Assembly (NCBI GenBank): GCA_002753725.1
Contig: PEAL01000010.1
Location: 1-37,856 of the forward strand
Reading direction: 5' to 3'
Source of the DNA: Deltaproteobacteria bacterium
GTDB lineage: Bacteria > Desulfobacterota > Desulfobacteria > Desulfobacterales > Magnetomoraceae
DNA length: 37,856 nt
Shown here: positions 27,763 through 36,152 of the stretch, one piece after another
How positions within the stretch are numbered: the first letter of the stretch is position 1
Layout: every line of letters begins with the position of its first letter
The notes under the pieces: model-generated
Told to the model about the DNA's origin: nothing
Seen by the model: the letters and a program-made list of their open reading frames with translations, nothing else
Databases searched by the model: none
Made by a program: the position numbers and the translations under genes

Positions 27763-28488
27763 TTACATCTCTTTCTTATCTTTCAATCGATACAATGGCA
27801 ATGTCACCCCTGTTTGGAAAACAAGTGGATGTTCAGTGGGTTTATCCGGGTCGGATAATTTCAATGTTATTTCAACAGCACGAGGGGTCGAAAATTTTGT
27901 ATCTTCATCATCAGAGTTCCACTCGGTGAAAGTTTCAATATTTTCTTCCTGTTCATAATAGACGTATGAAACATTGAATCCAACTACATTTTCGCATAAA
28001 ATCGGGTCATCCTCACGGTCACAACCTTCTTCCAAATCAATATCATCGCAACGCCTGAGAACCATTATTTCTGCGTTTTGATCATCTGAAGTAACATAAT
28101 ATTTTATCTGCGCGACACCGCCACCTTTGGGTGAAAAGCCTTCAATAACAATGTGAGCATGGGATACAAAACGCAATGATCCAAATTCCCCGTCACTTTC
28201 ACCCTCAAAACGATAAGGATCCAATTCATCTTCCTCGGCTCGGGCATCTGGTTTTTTAAAAATCGGTGGTTTGGTAATAACAATTGAATTTAAGTCCATG
28301 AGCATCCGGTCCATCGCATTTTTGCCCATTTCATAGGTCAGGGCATCATTCTCCGTGCTTTGAACAGTAAAAAAAATTTGAATATACGCACCGAAAATGG
28401 TTGTCATGACAATCGCAAACAAAAAAATGGCGACAAGAACCTCAAGGAGAGTAAAGCCAGAAAAATTTTTTTTTATAAATGAAATCAT
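27763..28488 (-). CDS. gspJ: Minor pseudopilin GspJ
   Basis: A pseudopilin of about 241 residues with an eleven-residue leader ending in Gly, cleaved before FTLLEVLVAIFLFAI; the +5 Glu is present. The globular part is acidic. I chose the ATG at 28488, which gives a typical short leader. A GTG at 28506 in the same frame would lengthen it by six residues, and neither has a clear ribosome-binding site. GspJ forms the tip complex with GspI and GspK. Confidence 0.9.
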   Translation of the reverse strand: MISFIKKNFSGFTLLEVLVAIFLFAIVMTTIFGAYIQIFFTVQSTENDALTYEMGKNAMDRMLMDLNSIVITKPPIFKKPDARAEEDELDPYRFEGESDGEFGSLRFVSHAHIVIEGFSPKGGGVAQIKYYVTSDDQNAEIMVLRRCDDIDLEEGCDREDDPILCENVVGFNVSYVYYEQEENIETFTEWNSDDEDTKFSTPRAVEITLKLSDPDKPTEHPLVFQTGVTLPLYRLKDKKEM

Positions 28489-28563
28489 TTTTTTTTCAAC
28501 GGTCACAGGGTTCTGTTAACATAGAAAATTACGGTATCAACTTGAAATTACTGTTAATCTTTT

Positions 28564-28962
28564 TTAAATCATATCAAGAAACATTGTTGTATGTATTGAA
28601 TAGGAAATTCCCAGTTCATCCCATGTAACAGTAACATCAACCGTCTTGATATATTTTGTTATATACTCGAAGTCTTCATCAATATCTTCTATCTCCTGAG
28701 CAATGATACTATATTCATAACCAGGAAAATCTTCGCCAAAAGCACCGGAATCACTATCAAGCTCAGGATCTTCGGCAACCAGTCGGGCTTCAAAACGAGA
28801 CAGAGCTAATCGGGCCAGCAAGGGGGCCTGTGTATAGAAACGCACCGACGAAATCATGTTGACAGACTGTCCCTGCAGTTTAAATATACTGACAATTGCG
28901 ATGGTCAAAATGCTCATGGCAATCATCATTTCAAGCAATGTAAAACCTTTTTGCGATGTCAT
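28564..28962 (-). CDS. gspI: Minor pseudopilin GspI
   Basis: A pseudopilin of 132 residues with a six-residue leader (MTSQKG) cleaved before FTLLEMMIAMSIL; +5 Glu is present. The ATG at 28962 overlaps the gspH stop as ATGA and has GGGAG about ten bases upstream, so I prefer it over an in-frame ATG at 28980. Size and order identify GspI, which nucleates the tip complex. Confidence 0.9.
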   Translation of the reverse strand: MTSQKGFTLLEMMIAMSILTIAIVSIFKLQGQSVNMISSVRFYTQAPLLARLALSRFEARLVAEDPELDSDSGAFGEDFPGYEYSIIAQEIEDIDEDFEYITKYIKTVDVTVTWDELGISYSIHTTMFLDMI

Positions 28963-29480
28963 CGCTGAGGAAACTCCCAATATTCTTCATAAATACGGAC
29001 TTTAGACAAAAACGGCTCAACCACAAGGGTTAAATAATCATCACCACCTTTGGTTAAATGAATAGCTGCCGGGTCCGCATATCCTGTTGGATAAAAATTG
29101 ATTGCTCCTGATGATTGTACATCACCGTTAGGAAGTGATACTTCCAAAGAAACATCATCTGGCAATGGGATCGATTGTTTTTCCCTTTCCTCATCGTCAA
29201 GCATCTCTGTTTTTGTTTTTTTAGATACCCCTGCGCTAAATCCACTGGAATGATAATCCAACGTCTGTTTTTCTTGTGTTCGAACCGCCATACTTCGCAA
29301 ATGGCCTGAAATAGTAATTACACGTCGGGCAACAGCTTGCATACTGTCCGGTTTTCTTAATGAAGGCATAAAAAAATGAAGAGATATCCCCAAAATAACG
29401 AGAACGACAATCAACTCCAGCAGGGTGTATCCATCATTTGAATTCATATTCAATGATAACACAGATCGTGTCATTACCAT
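28959..29480 (-). CDS. gspH: Minor pseudopilin GspH
   Basis: A 173-residue pseudopilin with the cleavage site NDG17/YTLLELIVVLVIL and +5 Glu. The body includes SIPLPDDVSLEVSLP and INFYPTGYAD, typical of GspH. The start overlaps the last codons of gspG by seven bases. In-frame ATGs at 29474 and 29447 are alternatives; the latter would leave a leader of only six residues. Confidence 0.9.
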   Translation of the reverse strand: MVMTRSVLSLNMNSNDGYTLLELIVVLVILGISLHFFMPSLRKPDSMQAVARRVITISGHLRSMAVRTQEKQTLDYHSSGFSAGVSKKTKTEMLDDEEREKQSIPLPDDVSLEVSLPNGDVQSSGAINFYPTGYADPAAIHLTKGGDDYLTLVVEPFLSKVRIYEEYWEFPQR

Positions 29481-29896
29481 GTTACATGCCCACCGCCTTC
29501 GGATTGTCCACCGCCATCTGAACCCAGATTGCTAATTTTGGTGCCATCTTTAGAGGTTGTCCATATTTCAATTTCATCTCCACCCCCAGAGAACGAAAAA
29601 TCATTTCCCCAGGGGTCTTTTGGAAGTTTACCTTTTTCAAGATAACCCCCTTTGCGACCACTTCCAGAAACCAATGCGTCCAAAGAAGATGGATAACCGC
29701 CGGTGTCGAGTTTATATAGCTTACATGCTGTTTCTAAGCTTTCAATCTGGACCTCCGCTTTTTGCATTCTTGCTTGCTCCGGGCGATCCATAATCCGTGG
29801 CACAACCAGACCTGCCAATATTCCAAGAATGACAATGACAACCATTAACTCAATCAGGGTAAATCCGGCTTCATTTCTTTTATTTTTTTTCTTCAT
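29474..29896 (-). CDS. gspG: Major pseudopilin GspG
   Basis: The main pseudopilus subunit, 140 residues. Leader MKKKNKRNEAG is cut before FTLIELMVVIVILGILAGLV, with +5 Glu. The C-terminal half has YKLDTGGYPSSLDAL and PKDPWGNDF, the calcium-site region. It ends with a Gly-rich tail (SDGGGQSEGGGHVTW) longer than usual. The ATG at 29896 has GAGGTG close upstream; a GTG six bases earlier is less likely. A 131-base gap to gspF may carry its own promoter. Confidence 0.95.
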   Translation of the reverse strand: MKKKNKRNEAGFTLIELMVVIVILGILAGLVVPRIMDRPEQARMQKAEVQIESLETACKLYKLDTGGYPSSLDALVSGSGRKGGYLEKGKLPKDPWGNDFSFSGGGDEIEIWTTSKDGTKISNLGSDGGGQSEGGGHVTW

Positions 29897-30027
29897 GATC
29901 ACCTCATATTTTCTATTTATTTGCTTTCAACAAATTGATGACACTGCTGAAACAAAATTTATACAGTATCATCATCTAAAAGCAGATCTGTTGGTATTTT
30001 CATGATATTTCATACCGTTCAATCTGT

Positions 30028-31269
30028 CTACTTAACCAATTGATTCATCTCAACAATGGGCAATAAAATCGAAATAACCACAAAGCCCATCAGCACTCCC
30101 ATGGTTAAAATCATCAAAGGTTCAAGCATGGATGTCATGGCGAGAATTGCAGATTCAACCTCCGTTTCATAAATATCAGCGACTTTGTTAAGCATCTTTT
30201 CCAACTCACCACTTTGTTCACCCACTTGAATCATTTGAATGGAAATAGGGGGAAAAATTTCACTCTTTGAAAGTGCATTGCCCAGTCCTTCCCCTTTACC
30301 AATATCTTCAACCGCTTCATCAATGATATCAGCGATCAAAACATTTCCAACAACATTTTTGACAATACCAAGGGCTGGAATCAGTGAAACTCCATTTTCT
30401 ATCAAGGATCCCAGTGTCCGCCCAAACCGCGAAACAGCTAATTTTTGTGCCAGTGTTCCAGTTAAGGGAAATGTCAGGAGCAACCGGTCTTTTGTGTATT
30501 TACCTTTTTCTGTTTTGATCAACTGACGAATCACGATCACAACAATCGTACAGAGCAACAAAATCACCCACCAGAAACGTTCAATGAAGCTGCTCATAGC
30601 GATCAAAAAAAGTGTGGGCCCGGGCAATGTTTGTCCCATGTCATCAAAAATAGATGTAATATTGGGTACAATATAAGCCATGAGAACAAATAAAACCGCA
30701 CATCCCAAGAAAAGCATAAATATAGGATAGGCCAGAGCAGAACGGATACGGCCTTTGAGTTGCTGTTGTTTTTCTGATAGATCGGCCAGTCGATCAAGAA
30801 CAATTTCAAGTGCTCCAGATGCTTCACCGGCCCGCACCATATTGATGAACAGTTCGGAAAATATTTTAGGGTATTGTTCCAAAGCCTTTGCAAAACTGTT
30901 GCCTTCAACAATAGAATCTTTGATTTGAGCCAGTGTTTGTTTGAATGCAGGATTGGGTGTTTGGGGCAACAAAGATGAAATAGCCGTAACCAATGGAAGC
31001 CCAGCACCAACAAGCGTTGCCAGTTGACGAGTCATGATTGTGACTTCAGATGATTTGACACGCGTAAAAAAGCCCTGGAGATTAATATTAAACCCTTTTG
31101 ATTTTGAAGCAGAACTTGTTTTAAGGTGATCTGGGGCTTCCTTGAGTGATGTTGGGTAAAGACTTTTATTTTTTAGTTTTTGACGGGCATCTGTTGCGCT
31201 GTCTGCGTCAATAATACCCGAACGGTTTTTACCTTTTTGATCAAGGGCTGTGTATTCAAATACAGGCAT
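30028..31269 (-). CDS. gspF: Type II secretion platform protein GspF
   Basis: A 413-residue polytopic inner-membrane protein of the T2SS platform. The N-terminus (FEYTALDQKGKNRSGIIDAD) is standard. Two T2SSF domains follow, the first around TRQLATLVGAGLPLVTAI and the second around RFGRTLGSLIENGVSL, with membrane helices near 175-200, 220-245 and 380-405. In most operons gspE precedes gspF; here the upstream neighbour is the aldolase gene. Confidence 0.95.
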   Translation of the reverse strand: MPVFEYTALDQKGKNRSGIIDADSATDARQKLKNKSLYPTSLKEAPDHLKTSSASKSKGFNINLQGFFTRVKSSEVTIMTRQLATLVGAGLPLVTAISSLLPQTPNPAFKQTLAQIKDSIVEGNSFAKALEQYPKIFSELFINMVRAGEASGALEIVLDRLADLSEKQQQLKGRIRSALAYPIFMLFLGCAVLFVLMAYIVPNITSIFDDMGQTLPGPTLFLIAMSSFIERFWWVILLLCTIVVIVIRQLIKTEKGKYTKDRLLLTFPLTGTLAQKLAVSRFGRTLGSLIENGVSLIPALGIVKNVVGNVLIADIIDEAVEDIGKGEGLGNALSKSEIFPPISIQMIQVGEQSGELEKMLNKVADIYETEVESAILAMTSMLEPLMILTMGVLMGFVVISILLPIVEMNQLVK

Positions 31270-31460
31270 AGGCTGTCTTTATGAATTGTTATTGATGAGA
31301 CTTCATCATAAGAATCGTGATAATACATTGGCTGAATTGAAATAACTGTTAAAGACGATTTCCAGGAGGTGATGTAGAGCCAAAAAACAAGCATATAATA
31401 CTTCTTCTCAAGTGATACATTATCTCCAACAATGAGATCCCATCATAAGTTTAATAACCA

Positions 31461-31489
31461 GATATCAAATCACTAAGTTCTTTGATATC
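31461..31489. promoter_or_regulatory. Dyad symmetry upstream of gspF
   Basis: GATATCAAA at 31461-31469 and its exact reverse complement TTTGATATC at 31481-31489, separated by 11 bases. Outer CCA/TGG bases extend the symmetry around a one-base bulge. It sits about 190 bases before gspF and about 45 bases after the aldolase stop. No T-run follows, so an operator is more likely than a terminator. Function is unproven. The rest of 31270-31532 shows no gene. Confidence 0.3.
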
Positions 31490-31532
31490 ATGGACTTTCA
31501 TAGCGAAAAAAACTTTCGTTTTTCATGAGAGA

Positions 31533-32810
31533 TTAATCATCAAAATTACCATCAACTCCTTTGTCAGTTGAAAGCAACTTTGCACGTTCTCGAATTTTTT
31601 CAGGTGTCCATTGCTCAGACGATTCTATTTGCATAGCTTTGGTTCCAATATCATAAGATTGGGCCTGATTTATAATTTCAATGGCATTATCCGCAGTATC
31701 GCCGGCTTGAAAAACATTGACAATCATATTATAAGCAAAATCTTCCACAGCAGCGACCATTCTATCTCGAACAGCTTTAGGCTGTGCTAACAACGTATTC
31801 TCAAAGGGCAAATTCAGCTTTTTAAAATCATTTTTTTTGATATTATTTGATTCTGCATAGGCTATCATAGCTGCCCAGGTACTATCCAAAACACCGACAT
31901 CTGGCTTCTTGACAGGATGACCTTTCTCATTCAAACAGGCATTACCATCATCGTTGACATCCACTCCCCAGGAAACCATTTGCAAAGCTGTTGCCACATT
32001 AGCTTTTGTCGTTCGTGTTTTATCAGCTATTTCCCGAAGACGTTGAGAGCTGTTTCCAGAAGTTCCATGCTGAGCGCCGGAAATAGAATAGGGTGCAAGG
32101 GCTTCATGAATTTGAGCAGTCAACGCCACTTGAATACCGCTGTCATTCTCTTCAATACCATGAACAGAGCCATTATTCAGTGCAATCCATTCTGGAAAAA
32201 TATTGTGGGCATTTAGGCCTTGAATCAAAAACAAGGCTTCCTCTTTTGATGATAACCCTGATTTCCCTTTAATTTCACCGACCTCTGTTTCCAATCCTGC
32301 CCATTTGGGAATCAGTGAATTGAGATCAATATTGGTCAACAGGTTGTCATCGTCCGGAAGGTGAGAAGCATCCACTGCAATCGAGGTTACACCAGCATCA
32401 AACAAGGAAGGAATTTCTGTTTTTGCTGTTTGATGATCAATATTGTTTTTAATCACATAATGATCTGTATGAATAGCAACAGGAATGGTGATATTCATTT
32501 CATTGCAATATGCATCCACCATTCTTGCAAGATTCCACATGCTGATGGGGCAATAGGCATTCATACCGCCCTCTGATCGTGCAATCTCAATAATAATGGC
32601 AGCATTTGCCTTCTGGGCTGCGCGAAGGACTCCGCGAATCACAAAACTGCTCCGTCCATTGGCGGCCATAGCAATAGCATTTTTTTTTTCCAGCATGGCT
32701 CGGTCAATCACTTTACCGCTCACAATCAGTGCACGAGAGTTGGGGAACAATTGCACAACATTGGGTGGACGTCCTTTTTTTAATGCATTTTTTATATCTG
32801 TAGATGTCAT
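31533..32810 (-). CDS. fba: Class II fructose-bisphosphate aldolase, long form
   Basis: A zinc-dependent aldolase of about 425 residues cleaving fructose 1,6-bisphosphate to DHAP and glyceraldehyde 3-phosphate. Family motifs are IHTDHY (catalytic Asp and first zinc His), FDAGVTSIAVDASHLP, ETEVGEIKG, LNNGSVHGIE and GAQHGTSGNS (zinc ligand His). It is longer than the usual 300-360 residues, with extra sequence at the C-terminus. ATG at 32810 has AAGGAAGAG upstream; a TTG 21 bases earlier is less likely. Substrate specificity could include other ketose bisphosphates. Confidence 0.88.
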   Translation of the reverse strand: MTSTDIKNALKKGRPPNVVQLFPNSRALIVSGKVIDRAMLEKKNAIAMAANGRSSFVIRGVLRAAQKANAAIIIEIARSEGGMNAYCPISMWNLARMVDAYCNEMNITIPVAIHTDHYVIKNNIDHQTAKTEIPSLFDAGVTSIAVDASHLPDDDNLLTNIDLNSLIPKWAGLETEVGEIKGKSGLSSKEEALFLIQGLNAHNIFPEWIALNNGSVHGIEENDSGIQVALTAQIHEALAPYSISGAQHGTSGNSSQRLREIADKTRTTKANVATALQMVSWGVDVNDDGNACLNEKGHPVKKPDVGVLDSTWAAMIAYAESNNIKKNDFKKLNLPFENTLLAQPKAVRDRMVAAVEDFAYNMIVNVFQAGDTADNAIEIINQAQSYDIGTKAMQIESSEQWTPEKIRERAKLLSTDKGVDGNFDD

Positions 32811-32892
32811 GAGACTCTTCCTTTTATTCAAATTTTTTGATAAAAAACAATTTTTTTATCACAGACACTTACAATATTCAAGCTTGATATGG

Positions 32893-33171
32893 TTATATCC
32901 ACTTTTGAAGCGCAGCAACAATCTTTTCAGCCTGATCGATACTGGAAATGTTGAATTTTGTTTGTTGTTTATATTCACCTTTCAGTTTTCGATATCGACG
33001 AATAGTGAATCGTTCAGGGCCATAATCATCAAGCTTTTTATCCCATTGTCGAAACTTGAAAATAATTGTTGTCCATGCGCCTTTGGATAAAACGTCTTTA
33101 TCCATTTCTTCAACAATCAGTTTTCCGTCCTCCTCATAATTGACAGAAATCTCATCAATCGTTTGTGCCAT
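32893..33171 (-). CDS. Small conserved protein, possibly PC4-like
   Basis: A 92-residue soluble protein I cannot name. The central part (GAWTTIIFKFRQWDKKLDDY then FTIRRYRKLKGEYKQQTKFN) is a likely four-stranded sheet, followed by a helix (SIDQAEKIVAALQKWI). This strand-then-helix layout is like the PC4/YdbC single-strand nucleic-acid-binding fold, but the similarity is loose. A strong AGGAGGG precedes the ATG, and it starts 16 bases after the transglutaminase gene, so it is surely expressed and in the same operon. Confidence 0.7.
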   Translation of the reverse strand: MAQTIDEISVNYEEDGKLIVEEMDKDVLSKGAWTTIIFKFRQWDKKLDDYGPERFTIRRYRKLKGEYKQQTKFNISSIDQAEKIVAALQKWI

Positions 33172-33186
33172 GATCCCTCCTAAGGA

Positions 33187-33828
33187 TTATACAAGTTCAT
33201 CATGCTCTTTCAGCATGGGGTAATGATATTTCATTGATTCTACAATCATATCCAGTGGTACATCGGAAAAGGTACCATGATATCTGAGATATTCCATATG
33301 GCGATTGCCATTGTTATCTGTATCTGGAAAAACAGCATGCGTTTCACCATCAAATTCTACGGGTGAAACATTTAGTCGTTGACATAATGCAGCATTGAAC
33401 GCTGGTGTTGCTTTAACCCATCGTTCATCAAGAAAAAGTTCGACATAACCATGCCATGCCAGTAAATTAGTTTTCAGCACCTTTTTAAGTTCTTCACCCA
33501 TAGAATGATTGACCAGATCGGCAAACCCCAGTCTCGCAGGAATACCAGCCGCTCTCAAAACAGCAGTCATTAAAATTGCTTTTGGAATACAAAAAGTACT
33601 TTTTTGCAATCGAACATAGCTGGCTGTCAAACGTTCAGGTTTTAAATTGAACGTATATGGATCATAAAGAATTTGATCTCTGACCGCATAAAAAAGTCTA
33701 ATCGCTTTAGATTTAGGATCTTTTTTCTGTGCAATATTGTCATTAACAAAATCAAGAATCTGAGGGTGATCCGAATCAATAAAGGCTGTTGGCTGTAAAT
33801 ATAAATCAAAATTTTGTCTTGAGGTCAT
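33187..33828 (-). CDS. Transglutaminase-like cysteine protein
   Basis: A 213-residue cytoplasmic protein with a transglutaminase-like core. The likely catalytic Cys80 lies in STFCIPKAILMTAVLRAAGI, which matches the usual GxCxxxA..l....R..GIPAR pattern, and His126 in AWHGYVELFLD. The third member of the triad, normally Asp in WVPVDPT, is Thr141 here (WVKATPAFN). Substrate and activity are unknown; family members act as peptidases or have lost catalysis. AAGGATAA upstream supports the start. Genes on both sides are tightly spaced. Confidence 0.8.
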   Translation of the reverse strand: MTSRQNFDLYLQPTAFIDSDHPQILDFVNDNIAQKKDPKSKAIRLFYAVRDQILYDPYTFNLKPERLTASYVRLQKSTFCIPKAILMTAVLRAAGIPARLGFADLVNHSMGEELKKVLKTNLLAWHGYVELFLDERWVKATPAFNAALCQRLNVSPVEFDGETHAVFPDTDNNGNRHMEYLRYHGTFSDVPLDMIVESMKYHYPMLKEHDELV

Positions 33829-33848
33829 AATGGGTTATCCTTTATTAT

Positions 33849-34379
33849 CTATAGTAAAGACTTAACATAACATTTATGTTTACCTTTCCAGAAAGTGGTT
33901 AACTGATTGGACTGTTGCAAGTATCGGATGGCTTTTAGTACGCATTGATCACCGTGCTTTCGAAAATGCCCTGCAATTTTTTCTCTGGTTTTGGGAGTAT
34001 CACAGAACTCAATAATGTTAACAGCCAGATTTTCATGAATTTCTGGGAGCAATTGGTCTGCTTTAACATAAGTTACCCCTGGATTACCATCTGTTTGTTC
34101 CCCAGAACGCCATTCAAGCCTATCTTTATGATCATCCAATAATTGCCTTATGGTGGAGCGAATTTTTCCACCATAACCTGATGAACCATACCCATGAACG
34201 ACGCACAGACGCATTCCCTTTTTGTGTTGTACACAGGCATTGTAATACGTAATAAACAAATTTACTGCCTCACTTACAGTACATCTGTGCAAATTCAATT
34301 CATTTTCATGATAGTATCGCATATAAAAAAAAAGGGCAACAAACGAATCTGCAAAAAAACAGATTAGCCAAAGGCCCAA
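33849..34379 (-). CDS. Smr-domain protein
   Basis: A 176-residue protein with an Smr (MutS2-related) domain: NLHRCTVSEAVNLF, then LCVVHGYGSSGYGGKIRSTI and GNPGVTYV, where LHxxT..EA and HGxGS..GxIR are the family hallmarks. Smr domains are nucleic-acid endonucleases or RNA-cleaving modules. The C-terminal 60 residues (TPKTREKIAGHFRKHG) look like a winged-helix piece. The start is unclear. TTG at 34379 has AAGGA six bases upstream but gives an odd hydrophobic N-terminus. ATG at 34322 removes it but has no ribosome-binding site. Confidence 0.78.
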   Translation of the reverse strand: MGLWLICFFADSFVALFFYMRYYHENELNLHRCTVSEAVNLFITYYNACVQHKKGMRLCVVHGYGSSGYGGKIRSTIRQLLDDHKDRLEWRSGEQTDGNPGVTYVKADQLLPEIHENLAVNIIEFCDTPKTREKIAGHFRKHGDQCVLKAIRYLQQSNQLTTFWKGKHKCYVKSLL

Positions 34380-34468
34380 TAGTTATCCTTTTTATTGCAG
34401 GTATTTAACTGTTTTTACTGTATATAATAACTTTCAGGGTCAAACAGAAAAGATCTGAAGATCAAAAT

Positions 34469-35125
34469 CTAACAAAGAAATTCTTTTAAATCATCAATAG
34501 CCTTCTGATAATCTTCCTTTCCAAATATAGCAGAGCCTGCAACAAAAATATCGCATCCGGCTTTTGAAATGTCACTAATTGTGTTTCTATTTACCCCGCC
34601 ATCGACCTGAATGTTAATATTTAATTGTTTCTCTACAATCTTTTGTTTTATTTGAATAATTTTATCGATACTGCTTTCAATGAAAGATTGTCCACCAAAA
34701 CCAGGATTCACACTCATAATTAAAATAAATTTAAGCTGAGACATAACCCAGTAGAGACATTCAAGAGGGGTGGAAGGATTAAGCGCAACACCTGGAATGA
34801 CCTTTTTTTCAAGAATATGCTGGATCGTACGGTTCAGATGAGGACACACTTCTGCATGGACCGAAATCATATCTGCACCAGCATCAGCAAAGTCATCAAT
34901 GAATAAATCCGGTTTTTCTATCATCAAGTGAACATCTAATGGAAGCGTCGTAACTTTCTTAACAGCTTCAACAATCAAAGGCCCCATGGTTATATTGGGA
35001 ACATAATGACCATCCATAACATCAATGTGAATCATATCAGCCCCAGCTTTTTCAACAGATACGATTTCATCTCCCAATTTAGAAAAATCTGCTGACAAAA
35101 TGGATGGTGCGATTTTTTTTGTCAT
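34469..35125 (-). CDS. rpe: Ribulose-phosphate 3-epimerase
   Basis: A 218-residue TIM-barrel enzyme interconverting ribulose 5-phosphate and xylulose 5-phosphate. Motifs are PSILSADFSKLGDE, MIHIDVMDGHYVPNIT (metal-binding His and catalytic Asp), VDVHLMI as LDVHLMI, VNPGFGGQSFI and the C-terminal QVDGGV. Length is standard. It follows the PASTA gene, an arrangement I recall from other Desulfobacterota. Confidence 0.96.
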   Translation of the reverse strand: MTKKIAPSILSADFSKLGDEIVSVEKAGADMIHIDVMDGHYVPNITMGPLIVEAVKKVTTLPLDVHLMIEKPDLFIDDFADAGADMISVHAEVCPHLNRTIQHILEKKVIPGVALNPSTPLECLYWVMSQLKFILIMSVNPGFGGQSFIESSIDKIIQIKQKIVEKQLNINIQVDGGVNRNTISDISKAGCDIFVAGSAIFGKEDYQKAIDDLKEFLC

Positions 35126-35201
35126 GAGCTATTTTCCTTTTTATTATTTATCATTTATCTATCCGGTCTTACTTAAAATCCAGTGGAACATATTGCCCAA
35201 T

Positions 35202-36152
35202 TTAATAAATTTGGCTTTCAACCAATTCATCATCCTGATAGACAAAGACAGAGGCATCACAGTCATTTGGAATTATAACAAATATTTGTTCAGATGGATA
35301 AAAAAAATTATCATACACATGAATGGTGACACCAAAAATATTTAAACGGACTAAAATCTGCTTCCTTAAAAAACCATTAGGAACAGTATATATAAAAAGA
35401 GATACTCCGCCTTTTAGGCTCTCATAATTTTGTACTCTTCGATTAACTGTCAAGAGTATCGGTTCATCTTTAGCAATAGAAGCCCCAAACAATGGGTTTT
35501 GTTCAATAATCCGATTTTCTGGCCATTGTGTATCTGATGCATATTTTATAGAAACTGGCTTGATATCGATTTTATTTAGAGAAATTAAAGCATTTTCAAA
35601 AGATACACCCGTAAAATCTGGCATCTGATACAAAGGAAATCGATTTCCTCTGCTTACCAAAAAATTGATGCAGGCATTATGAGCAATATAGGTCCCAGGC
35701 TCTGGATATTGAGCAATGATCATTCCACTCTCAAAGTAAGGATGAAATATTTGGGTTACTTCTCCACTGCACAATCGATTGGCATCTAAAAGAACGTATG
35801 CTTTTTCAATACTCACCCCCCGGATATCGGGTAGAGTCAACCACTTACTACCTTTTGAAAGAATTATTTTCACATCTCTTCCAACTTTTACTTCGCTTCC
35901 GGGCTTGGGATCCTGATAGATAACATGATTTTTTGGAATCGTTGAATGATATTCCGTTCCTTCGACTTTAGTATTTAACGCATTATCGCTTAAAAGTTCG
36001 AGGACATAAATAATATCTTTACCATAAATATCAGGGATAACAACACTTTCTTCATTTTTGACAAAAAAATAAACAGCTAAATAAGTAGTTGTTATAAAAA
36101 CAGCAATAAATATAATTAAAAAGATAGTAATCTGTATGAATTGTTTAAGCAT
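35202..36152 (-). CDS. Membrane-anchored PASTA protein
   Basis: A 316-residue protein with one N-terminal transmembrane helix (FLIIFIAVFITTTYLAVYFF) and three PASTA repeats (about 38-100, 105-172 and 178-240). They are seen by VIPDIYGKD, LPDIRGVSIEKAYVLL and MPDFTGVSFENALISL, each ending in a QxPxPG- or QNP-type strand. A further beta-rich tail of about 75 residues is unassigned. PASTA domains bind muropeptides or beta-lactams when attached to kinases and PBPs; here no catalytic domain is attached. The start overlaps the exonuclease stop by eight bases. Confidence 0.88.
   Translation of the reverse strand: MLKQFIQITIFLIIFIAVFITTTYLAVYFFVKNEESVVIPDIYGKDIIYVLELLSDNALNTKVEGTEYHSTIPKNHVIYQDPKPGSEVKVGRDVKIILSKGSKWLTLPDIRGVSIEKAYVLLDANRLCSGEVTQIFHPYFESGMIIAQYPEPGTYIAHNACINFLVSRGNRFPLYQMPDFTGVSFENALISLNKIDIKPVSIKYASDTQWPENRIIEQNPLFGASIAKDEPILLTVNRRVQNYESLKGGVSLFIYTVPNGFLRKQILVRLNIFGVTIHVYDNFFYPSEQIFVIIPNDCDASVFVYQDDELVESQIY

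Noticed and set aside
31173..31394. Minus-strand frame overlapping the start of gspF, considered as a gspE remnant
   Set aside because: The translation has no Walker A, Walker B or Asp-box motif and does not resemble the GspE C-terminus.
31451..31501. 16-codon mini-gene (MKVHDIKELSDLISGY) before gspF, considered as a leader peptide
   Set aside because: There is no ribosome-binding site, no regulatory codon run and no attenuator structure; its sequence mostly coincides with the inverted repeat.
31502..31525. Weak hairpin CGAAA/TTTCG followed by T's after the aldolase gene
   Set aside because: Only five pairs, and it points against the direction of transcription of the flanking genes.
31533..32810. 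Tagatose-bisphosphate aldolase accessory subunit (GatZ/KbaZ), considered because of similar length
   Set aside because: The catalytic HTDH and both zinc-ligand motifs of class II aldolases are present, and the N-terminus does not match GatZ.
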